From a virus, in IMG/VR virus record IMGVR_UViG_3300042691_020677, positions 1 to 20,455 of that record: 20,455 nucleotides of DNA. One strand, given 5' to 3'. The notes under the pieces were generated by a model. The model was given only the letters and a program-made list of their open reading frames with translations, was not told where the DNA came from and ran no database searches. Both the position numbers and the translations under genes were made by a program. Of the stretch, positions 15,775-20,455 are shown piece after piece (position 1 is the stretch's first letter; each line of letters begins with the position of its first letter).

Positions 15775-16223
15775 AAGAGCATTGCATAGTTGTATTACAA
15801 CTAGCATCAGACTATTACTACCCAACCCCAGAAGAATGCAATACATGTCGTAAATGCAATCATACTAAAGAAGAAACCCAAAGAGCAGGATTCTTAGAAG
15901 AACATAAAGATGGTGGAGTTAATGACTTTACTATCTATCAGTCAAGTTTATTAGGTGTTACTCTTAGACCTGATCTTATAGGAAAAGGACCAGGAAGTAT
16001 CTTAAAGAAAGTTATTTCCTGGTTTGTCGAAACTCCTCCTGGGTGCGAGTGTGAACATAGATCTAAGATTATGGATTTATGGGGTTATGAAGGATGTAGA
16101 ACTAATGAAAAAACCATTAGATCTTGGTTACGTGAGAGTGCACGTATACATGCTAAATACGTTCCCGATGTTGTTATTACATCAATACTTAAAGGTATAT
16201 TATGGTTTCCTACAAAGACGTAA
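15720..16223 (+). CDS. C-x-C/WG-motif protein of planctomycete type, unknown
   Basis: The 167-residue product contains an N-terminal Cys cluster (C40-x2-C43-x2-C46) and a C-terminal module: 'IGKGPGSILKKVISWF' and then C109-E-C111-E-H-R-S-K-I-M118-D-L-W121-G-Y-E-G-C126-R-T-N-E-K-T-I-R-S-W-L. I recall the pattern 'GpGt.L...l...G...p.GC.C..r...M..WG..GC..N...I..WL...A' from many planctomycete genomes and prophages, often on glycosyltransferase-type proteins; its function is unknown. The conserved Cys suggest metal binding or disulfides. The ATG at 15720 overlaps the sulfotransferase gene by 55 bases, and no better start is visible. The gene overlaps the next by 22 bases, making it part of the same cassette. 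Confidence 0.6.
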   Translation: METTVSKSSNSTCKYKDIEEHCIVVLQLASDYYYPTPEECNTCRKCNHTKEETQRAGFLEEHKDGGVNDFTIYQSSLLGVTLRPDLIGKGPGSILKKVISWFVETPPGCECEHRSKIMDLWGYEGCRTNEKTIRSWLRESARIHAKYVPDVVITSILKGILWFPTKT

Positions 16224-16900
16224 ATCACGAGTGTCCTTCAATAGTTCCTCAATTTACTTATCGATTATCTTCAGACAATATTCCCGAATACAATCACATT
16301 AAATCTGAAGAAATGTTTCCTCTCCCAATAGAATGGTGGAGATCTTCTTCTAGTGTTCGAGTAATTCCTTATACAGTTGCTACAGAATATCATCAAGGAC
16401 ATTACAACACAACATTTACTTGGGAATCTATTGAAAGAGTTCTTCGTATTATTGAGAAGTACAAAGCAGTTTCTTATAAACGAGTAACTCGTGGGGCTAG
16501 ACTAACATTTCTCCAAAGCAATAAAGATCTAGGTAGAGGAGTAGCAGCAGTAGCAACTAAGTCTAAAGGTCTTATCAGAATCAACCCAACCTTTAACTTT
16601 GGAAGAAATTTAAGTTATTGTGATAGAATAATATTTCATGAGAACTTACACCTAACAGGATCAACTAAGCACACACCCCCAGGAGATCCCCGGCCTCTCA
16701 TGCACATGTATGGTGGTAATCATGACTCTCTATTACCTATTGATGAAACCTACATTACAGTGTATCCTTGGATAGGATCAGAAAGATTTAGCACTACTCC
16801 AAATATACTATCAAACATCCAAGTAGATCCTTTAGCTCGACGAGAAAAGGTTGTATGTGGTATAGAATGGTCATGGAGAGATATGTTAGTATACCCCTAG
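16202..16900 (+). CDS. Metzincin-like zinc metalloprotease
   Basis: The 232-residue product contains H146-E147-N-L-H150-L-T-G153-S-T-K-H157 and, after nine residues, 'LMHMYGGN' (about 166-173), which fits the Met-turn that follows the zinc helix in metzincins such as matrixins. The preceding 'GLIRINPTFNFGRNLSYCDRIIF' is the expected strand plus helix. The third zinc histidine is one residue later than the canonical HExxHxxGxxH spacing. The N-terminal half (about 1-105) is unrecognised and may be a virion-attachment or substrate-binding part. No signal peptide is evident, so it is either virion-borne or released at lysis. AAAGG at 16190-16194 precedes the ATG at 16202. It carries CCCCAGGA (16677-16684) just after the zinc motif codons and ends the late module. 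Confidence 0.6.
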   Translation: MVSYKDVNHECPSIVPQFTYRLSSDNIPEYNHIKSEEMFPLPIEWWRSSSSVRVIPYTVATEYHQGHYNTTFTWESIERVLRIIEKYKAVSYKRVTRGARLTFLQSNKDLGRGVAAVATKSKGLIRINPTFNFGRNLSYCDRIIFHENLHLTGSTKHTPPGDPRPLMHMYGGNHDSLLPIDETYITVYPWIGSERFSTTPNILSNIQVDPLARREKVVCGIEWSWRDMLVYP

Positions 16901-17255
16901 CATACTGCCGACTCGCTCAAACGTGCTGTCTAGGCAGCTTGACTCATTACCCGTATTTACTGCTTGCGTGCGAATAAAGTCAATTTAGGGGCATCACGCG
17001 ATGGATTAGACCCCTATTTGTACGGCGTTAGACTCCTGAGCTATCGACTAAGATTCTGTCAGCATATTAATCTGGTAATTCTCGGAAAGAGATGTGTAGA
17101 GTTCACGGATAACTATTCTCTTAGCATACTACCATTTTCACTTTCAACTATTTTCTACTTTTCTACAAAAACCTAGTTCTATAGGCTTGTCTTTTATATC
17201 GTTGGCGCAATAATGTATGTGTACCCGACACAACATTTTGCAAAGGATCGATATC
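16901..17255. other. Non-coding stretch with stem-loops
   Basis: No convincing gene is present in these 355 bases; the 70-codon frame at 16964-17176 has no ribosome binding site or recognisable pattern. There are two short stem-loops: CTGCCGAC (16905-16912) with GTC-TA-GGCAG (16928-16937), and TAGGGG (16986-16991) with CCCCTA (17011-17016). The first could mark the end of the late operon, although no T-run follows. I looked for a tRNA and found no T-arm consensus. Confidence 0.5.
17187..17214 (+). promoter_or_regulatory. Possible sigma70-like promoter
   Basis: TTGTCT (17187-17192) and AATAAT (17209-17214) are separated by 16 bases and match the bacterial -35/-10 consensus at four and five of six positions. 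Transcription would begin near 17221, giving a leader of about 35 bases before the ATG at 17256 and excluding the upstream in-frame ATG at 17217. The host's promoter preferences are unknown, so this is tentative. Confidence 0.35.
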
Positions 17256-17447
17256 ATGGCAGCATACCACGAACTCACTACAATTCAAATCTCCAGTATT
17301 TTGGTTATTGAACTAGCCAATGATAATTATGAAATAGTAGGTGGTAACACATCTTTCTTTCTTGCTGGTAATGATCTAACAAACTACCTTAACAATCTTT
17401 CTCCTAGTGTTAAGGTAACCTATCAATTTCTTGAGGACTTTTCTTGA
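17256..17447 (+). CDS. Small protein, unknown (63 residues)
   Basis: The frame extends back to an ATG at 17217, but AAAGGA at 17242-17247 lies eight bases before the ATG at 17256, which is therefore the likelier start. The product (MAAYHELTTIQISSILVIEL and so on) looks like a small beta-strand/helix protein with the segment 'NDNYEIVGGNTSFFLAGNDLTNYLNNLSPSVKVTYQFLEDF'. It stands alone, with a promoter-like sequence before it and a strong stem-loop right after the stop, so it is probably expressed independently of the late module. No family is recognised. Confidence 0.6.
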   Translation: MAAYHELTTIQISSILVIELANDNYEIVGGNTSFFLAGNDLTNYLNNLSPSVKVTYQFLEDFS

Positions 17448-17449
17448 AT

Positions 17450-17488
17450 GTGTTTATCATAAACTACTTCGTAGCTTTATGAAAACAC
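17450..17488. terminator. Stem-loop after small gene
   Basis: GTGTTT (17450-17455), CATAAA (17458-17463) and CTA (17464-17466) pair with TAG (17472-17474), TTTATG (17476-17481) and AAACAC (17483-17488) around a CTTCG loop, with small bulges. It begins three bases after the TGA of the 63-residue gene. No T-run follows on the + strand, so terminator strength is uncertain; it may instead protect the mRNA end. Confidence 0.5.
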
Positions 17489-17501
17489 TTCGGTCTTCCA
17501 T

Positions 17502-17649
17502 AAAAAACCCAGAAATAGAGGTATACGTGAATGTGTACCTCTTTCTGAGGATCTTATTATTTCTGTACAAAAAACCCAGAAATATCTTTATACGTAGACG
17601 TAGGCAAAAAACCCAGAAATGTTTTCATACGTACAAAAAACCCAGAAAT
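17502..17649 (+). repeat. Four direct repeats AAAAAACCCAGAAAT (iteron-like)
   Basis: Exact 15-base copies occur at 17502-17516, 17569-17583, 17606-17620 and 17635-17649, at steps of 67, 37 and 29 bases. Each is followed after 8-10 bases by a TACGT-containing element (TATACGTGA, ATACGTAGA, ATACGTACA, ATACGTACA). The last two units are almost identical over about 29 bases. The irregular but phased spacing is iteron-like rather than CRISPR-like, because the intervening segments are related and unequal in length. Confidence 0.75.
17510..17547. other. Hairpin within first repeat interval
   Basis: CAGAA(AT)AGAGGTA (17510-17523) pairs with TACCTCTTTCTG (17536-17547): 12 base pairs with a two-base bulge and a 12-base loop. 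The left arm includes the end of the first iteron-like copy, so protein binding to the repeat and stem formation could be mutually exclusive. Confidence 0.5.
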
Positions 17650-17673
17650 ATTTTCATACGTACACACCTGGAT

Positions 17674-17708
17674 GATGCTGCCTTCGTACGGACTTGGCTG
17701 CCAGCATC
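17674..17708. other. Inverted repeat before tandem 15-mers
   Basis: GATGCTG (17674-17680) pairs perfectly with CAGCATC (17702-17708) across 21 bases that include the palindrome CGTACG. AGTTTTACTT follows directly, so on the + strand it could act as a weak terminator. Its right arm shares ATC with the first tandem repeat. Confidence 0.4.
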
Positions 17709-17750
17709 AGTTTTACTTCTATCAGTTTTACTTCTATCAGTTTTACTTAA
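17706..17750 (+). repeat. Three tandem 15-bp repeats ATCAGTTTTACTTCT
   Basis: Copies at 17706-17720 and 17721-17735 are identical, and the third (17736-17750) differs only in its last two bases (AA for CT). The 15-base period is about 1.5 helical turns. Possible uses are operator sites for an early regulator, a replication initiator array, or a simple slippage expansion. Confidence 0.8.
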
Positions 17751-17908
17751 CTTAATCAGAATGAATTCTATTTTCGTCGGATTTGGCACGATAGTTGCTT
17801 CGCATACGTTCCGATTATCCTTCATGCAAACGAATGGCGGAAAAAGAAATTCCGAAAATTGTTCTTGCAGGCTGTTAAGTCAGACGATATTCTTGCGGGT
17901 ATGTTGGT

Positions 17909-18160
17909 ATGGCAAGAATGAAACGCGACGAAAAGGAAATGATGATGGTAAAAATTTGGGTACAATATGAATCCGTAGTGGCAGTATGCTGTCGGATGGA
18001 TGGAATAAAGAAATGCGATGACGCAACATTCGATGGATATTGTTTTGAATGTACTTGTGAGTTCACAAATAAGGATATTCGATGGTTAAAGGAACATCAT
18101 CCACAAACCATTATTAAGTCTGGAAACAATGCGGGTTGTTTTGTAGGAGAATTTTACTAA
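17909..18160 (+). CDS. Small Cys-containing protein, unknown
   Basis: The 83-residue product has a basic N-terminus (MARMKRDEKE) and cysteines at 27, 28, 36, 45, 48, 50 and 77. The segment 'DGYCFECTCEF' holds a C-x2-C-x-C core that could bind zinc. The start could be either ATG 17909 or 17918, as neither has a clear ribosome binding site. Its TAA overlaps the ATG of the next gene by one base, so it heads a run of coupled small genes. No family is recognised. Confidence 0.55.
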   Translation: MARMKRDEKEMMMVKIWVQYESVVAVCCRMDGIKKCDDATFDGYCFECTCEFTNKDIRWLKEHHPQTIIKSGNNAGCFVGEFY

Positions 18161-18324
18161 TGAACGAAGTAAACTTTGAAGATCGCCCATGCGAATCCTT
18201 TCCAATAGAGATTCGCAACTATGCAGCGAATACACTTGTCGATGCTTTATTAGCGTCTTGTGAATCTCAAGAAGAACGAATTGAACTATCCGTTAATTTA
18301 TTAGGATATGATCCGAGATGTTAA
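18160..18324 (+). CDS. Small acidic protein with IELSVNLLGYDPR end
   Basis: The 54-residue product starts at ATG 18160, which has AGGAGA at 18145-18150 nine bases upstream and overlaps the preceding stop by one base; a longer frame from 18136 exists but lacks such support. The body 'IEIRNYAANTLVDALLASCESQEER' is helical. The end 'IELSVNLLGYDPRC' is nearly the same as the C-terminus of the gene ending at 18912. The ATG of the following gene lies inside the last codons (ATGTTAA). Function is unknown. Confidence 0.6.
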   Translation: MNEVNFEDRPCESFPIEIRNYAANTLVDALLASCESQEERIELSVNLLGYDPRC

Positions 18325-18767
18325 ATAACACTTATAGGTACGTGGAATATCTAGATGATGGACATGAATTGTTCCAATGTCTTGAATGTTATGGATATGT
18401 TCCTGCAATTGGAAGCTATTGTATGCATTGTGGATGCAAGCATACAACGAAACTAGATTGTCGTTCACGTTCAATTTCAAGGCATGAATTCGAAAATCCA
18501 CATATTGATTTTTATCGACAACACAAGTATCGTACACAATGGAAATCAGATTTCTATTCATACGGATATAATCGTAAAGATGTTATAAGATTATCTCAGA
18601 AAGAATACTTGAGAAATGAAAAAAGTTTAATTTGGAATTATGGGAATCAACGATATGAATACAAACCATGCTCGAAAGTGTTATCGATTGTGCAAACCAA
18701 CAAAGAGAACTTCAAAAAGTATCTCGAAAGTGAAATCGACGAATACAATCCAATTGAGTGCATATGA
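18318..18767 (+). CDS. Zinc-ribbon-like protein, unknown
   Basis: The 149-residue product has C21-x2-C24 and C35-x2-C38 (with C40 and C48 nearby), 'FQCLECYGYVPAIGSYCMHCGCKH', an arrangement typical of small zinc ribbons. The rest is basic and Tyr-rich ('HIDFYRQHKYRTQWKSDFYSYGYNRKDVI') with a helical, Lys/Glu-rich C-terminus. A nucleic-acid-binding or protein-interaction role is a guess from the ribbon alone. It overlaps the upstream gene by seven bases and the downstream frame at its 3' end. Confidence 0.6.
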   Translation: MLNNTYRYVEYLDDGHELFQCLECYGYVPAIGSYCMHCGCKHTTKLDCRSRSISRHEFENPHIDFYRQHKYRTQWKSDFYSYGYNRKDVIRLSQKEYLRNEKSLIWNYGNQRYEYKPCSKVLSIVQTNKENFKKYLESEIDEYNPIECI

Positions 18768-18774
18768 AATTCAA

Positions 18775-18912
18775 GTGGCATATTGGGAAAATGAAAAGTA
18801 TTTTTTTCCAGAATCCATGTGGAACGAACTCGAACCAAAGATGAGCGAACTAGAATCACATCAGCAAGAAATCGAATTATCCGTCAATTTGTTGGGGTAT
18901 GATCCACGATGA
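18775..18912 (+). CDS. Short gene sharing duplicated C-terminal end
   Basis: This frame is open back to 18640, but most of that overlaps the zinc-ribbon gene. Possible starts clear of it or nearly so are TTG 18754, GTG 18775, ATG 18817 and ATG 18841; I list GTG 18775 without strong support. The C-terminal part reads 'MSELESHQQEIELSVNLLGYDPR', matching the end of the 54-residue gene upstream, and the match is also visible in the DNA (about 18872-18912 against 18284-18320). The stop TGA overlaps the next ATG by four bases. It may be a paralogue or a remnant of a duplication. Confidence 0.45.
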   Translation: MAYWENEKYFFPESMWNELEPKMSELESHQQEIELSVNLLGYDPR

Positions 18913-19124
18913 AAACATTGAAACAATTGCATAGCGAAAGAGCTAAATTATTGCATAGTTGGTTACTCACAATAGAAAGACCAACGCGACTAGGCGACAA
19001 AACGGCGATTAGTAGATTTTTATCTACTAATTCAGCAAGTGTGAATTTGTTGGACAAATTGTTACCATATTATCTAGGAAAAAAATTACCTAAGCTAAAA
19101 CAATTAGGTAGGCCAAAACAATAA
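18909..19124 (+). CDS. Small basic protein, unknown
   Basis: The 71-residue product is rich in Lys, Arg and Leu ('KTLKQLHSERAKLLHSWLLTIERPTRLGDKTAISRFLSTNSASVNLLDKLLPYY') and ends in a basic 'KKLPKLKQLGRPKQ'. The basic tail suggests nucleic acid contact, but no domain is recognised. It starts within an ATGA overlap and is the last gene before a stem-loop terminator. Confidence 0.6.
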   Translation: MKTLKQLHSERAKLLHSWLLTIERPTRLGDKTAISRFLSTNSASVNLLDKLLPYYLGKKLPKLKQLGRPKQ

Positions 19125-19135
19125 CAACCCTCAGG

Positions 19136-19167
19136 AATAGCTAGGGGAATACGCTAGCTATTTCTTT
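19136..19167 (+). terminator. Intrinsic terminator-like stem-loop
   Basis: AATAGCTAG (19136-19144) and CTAGCTATT (19154-19162) form a perfect 9-bp stem around a 9-base loop, followed by TCTTT. It begins 12 bases after the stop of the 71-residue gene and separates that run of small genes from the longer gene starting at 19228. The stem is AT-rich for a strong terminator. Confidence 0.6.
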
Positions 19168-19227
19168 AGTGACAATCCTACACTTTCGTAGCGACTCACT
19201 TACACTTTTTCCATAAGGGAAAACACG

Positions 19228-20455
19228 ATGAAGAATTTGATTAAGACTGTTTCGGAATTACAAATTGCATTAGCAAAACATTGCTCAGGTTTCGGAGAAC
19301 ATGCCGCAAAAGATGTTGCGGACGTACGATTCTCAAAACTGACTGCGGAAGATGTAGCATTACTGAATGATTTTAGTTTAAAGAATTCAGAATTTTACAC
19401 TTTGGTCGATCCCACTATTGAGATATTTATAGCTCTAATGGGATTGGAAGAAAGTACAATCGACCAACCTTTTGTACAATTTAACGACAAAAGTTTTGTT
19501 GCTAGAAACAATGTATACAATCGCACGCGAACGGAATCCCGCATTGGTCCTGTCAAAACTCCAAAAACTTATAGCAATATGATGATGAGAGGACTATGGG
19601 CTCTAAATTGTCAAGATCCCTGGGTTGTAGATGTTTTTGGGCAAGCAGTCAGTTTGCAACATCGTTGTAAGGCCGCTATTTTGGCGTTGTTGGTAGGAGC
19701 TAAACTCCCTCCAATCGTGCTATGTCTAGGCGTGCCGAAACAGTTTAAAGATCTTGCTGACAAGGCTAAGTCTCGCTCCAAGATAGATGACAATTTCACT
19801 GACAAGACTTTGATGCCACAAGCACTTGTCAATTACGTTGAATTGACAGTAGGCGGGGAATTGACAGCCCCCAAGAATGTCGATAAGACTCGCAAGGATC
19901 TCATCAAACTACGTTCTACAGTGTGCGGAATGTTGGCTAACCGCATTAATGGCAAAGATGTGGGGACTACAGGCGAAAAACAAGACTTCGATGCCGAGTC
20001 TGCTATCGCTGAAATGTTCGGTATAGTCGAATTAGAAACTGTAGAAATTCCCACTCAGGAGGGAGCGCCGCCGATTGTAGTTGAGGGTGGGAATTTTCTA
20101 GCATTGGATTGGTTATGTTGCCGAGTTTACGAGAGTGGAAAATCAGGCGATGGAAAGCAAGCTAAATCCCACCTTGGATTGTTCGCGAATACGATTATCA
20201 CTACTGCCCTAGCACTTGCTAGCAACGATGAAAAACGTATTGCGGCAATCGTCAACGATACTGTACAACGTATTGACGGAGAAACAATCGAAGAGCACTC
20301 CCAACGTGTGCTATCGGCACGTGAAGAGATTCTATCAGGTGGTTTGACAATCGACATTGCACTCGCTGACAAGGTATTGGAAGAACTCACAACGACGACG
20401 ATTGAAACGAAAGGAAACGAAGTAGTTTCTTTTGGTGGGCCTCTTGGGGAAATAT
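19228..20455 (+). CDS. ParB-like/DGQHR-type protein candidate, 3' end beyond window
   Basis: The frame is open from ATG 19228 to the right edge (409 codons, no stop). AAGGGA at 19215-19220 lies seven bases upstream, a good ribosome binding site. The segment at about 19630-19760, 'VFGQAVSLQHRCKAAILALLVGAKLPPIVLCLGVPKQFKDLADKAKSRSKIDD', follows the layout of phage and planctomycete proteins with a ParB-like 'G.l.DGQHRL.A.........vp.vv..Gvp...f...D....R...D' core. Here the DG before QHR is replaced by SL. The other parts ('MMMRGLWALNCQDPWVVDVF', 'GNFLALDWLCCRVYESGKSG') are helical and unrecognised. In ParB/Srx-type relatives this motif binds a nucleotide; whether it is functional here is unknown. 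Its codon use is richer in CpG than that of the late genes. Confidence 0.55.
   Translation, partial: MKNLIKTVSELQIALAKHCSGFGEHAAKDVADVRFSKLTAEDVALLNDFSLKNSEFYTLVDPTIEIFIALMGLEESTIDQPFVQFNDKSFVARNNVYNRTRTESRIGPVKTPKTYSNMMMRGLWALNCQDPWVVDVFGQAVSLQHRCKAAILALLVGAKLPPIVLCLGVPKQFKDLADKAKSRSKIDDNFTDKTLMPQALVNYVELTVGGELTAPKNVDKTRKDLIKLRSTVCGMLANRINGKDVGTTGEKQDFDAESAIAEMFGIVELETVEIPTQEGAPPIVVEGGNFLALDWLCCRVYESGKSGDGKQAKSHLGLFANTIITTALALASNDEKRIAAIVNDTVQRIDGETIEEHSQRVLSAREEILSGGLTIDIALADKVLEELTTTTIETKGNEVVSFGGPLGEI

Larger units (their letters stand above)
17448..17908. other. Repeat-rich non-coding region
   Basis: This 461-base stretch holds the terminal stem-loop of the preceding gene, four copies of a 15-base repeat, a 12-bp hairpin, a second inverted repeat, and three tandem 15-mers, all described separately. 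A frame of 179 codons crosses it but is low-complexity, driven by the repeats and unsupported. From 17760 to 17908 I see no further clear repeat, and no promoter that I would defend. It separates the late module from the right-hand genes and has the look of a control region or replication origin. Confidence 0.5.

Noticed and set aside
16964-17176. 70-codon frame in the gap after the protease gene
   Set aside because: GTG start without ribosome binding site, no recognisable pattern, and it spans two stem-loops in a region that otherwise looks non-coding.
16901-17200. tRNA gene
   Set aside because: No T-arm consensus or complete cloverleaf could be assembled around the short stems.
17502-17649. 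CRISPR array
   Set aside because: The repeats are only 15 bases, the spacing is irregular (67, 37, 29), and intervening sequences are related to each other; no cas genes are present.
17625-17825. Minus-strand 66-codon frame with SKTDR repeats
   Set aside because: The repeated peptide is simply the reverse reading of the tandem 15-mers; no ribosome binding site or neighbouring minus-strand gene.
17431-17970. 179-codon frame across the repeat region
   Set aside because: Its peptide is produced by the 15-base repeats (KKPRNIFIR and SVLLL runs), it overlaps the end of one gene and the start of another, and it has no ribosome binding site.
1-20455. Stop-codon reassignment (alternative genetic code)
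   Set aside because: TAA, TAG and TGA all end well-placed genes with normal overlaps, so the standard bacterial code fits.

Overview
The window looks like about 20 kb of a tailed bacteriophage (siphovirus-like) genome, AT-rich, with every convincing gene on the + strand. Positions 1-16900 are a tightly packed late (structural) module. Positions 17256-20455 hold short unknown genes and the start of a longer one, with a repeat-rich non-coding stretch between. From memory of protein patterns (no search was run), several products resemble families typical of phages and prophages of Planctomycetota: the protease-capsid fusion, the 375-residue post-tape-measure protein, and the C-x-C...WGxxGC...WL protein at 15720-16223. 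A planctomycete-type host is therefore my best guess, although the low GC is not typical of the best-known members.

Layout: portal (5' end cut by the window); fused prohead protease/major capsid protein; Cys-rich small protein; DUF2190-like capsid decoration protein; three head-tail connector or completion proteins; tail tube protein; a staphylococcal-nuclease-like enzyme; tail assembly chaperone G with a -1 frame extension T; tape measure protein; small protein; 375-residue tail-tip-type protein; 241-residue structural protein; and a cysteine-rich 461-residue protein. An unusual enzyme cassette follows, joined by short overlaps: an ERV/ALR-like sulfhydryl oxidase domain fused to a GT8-like glycosyltransferase domain, a PAPS-type sulfotransferase, the C-x-C/WG protein, and a metzincin-like metalloprotease.

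The most interesting proposal is that the ERV/ALR domain forms disulfides in the Cys-rich virion protein encoded immediately upstream, through an ATGA start/stop overlap. This would parallel the ERV-like oxidases that large eukaryotic DNA viruses use for virion assembly. The glycosyltransferase and sulfotransferase could decorate virion or host surface molecules, and the protease could attack a proteinaceous host envelope.

The region 16901-17900 holds stem-loops, four copies of AAAAAACCCAGAAAT (iteron-like) and three tandem 15-bp repeats, marking a control or origin-like junction. To the right, base composition changes (CpG becomes common), small Cys-rich genes appear, two adjacent short genes share a duplicated C-terminal end, and a gene with a QHR motif reminiscent of ParB-like DGQHR proteins runs off the right edge.

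A further genome-scale signal is the octamer CCCCAGGA. By eye it occurs eight times on the + strand of the late module and never on the complementary strand.
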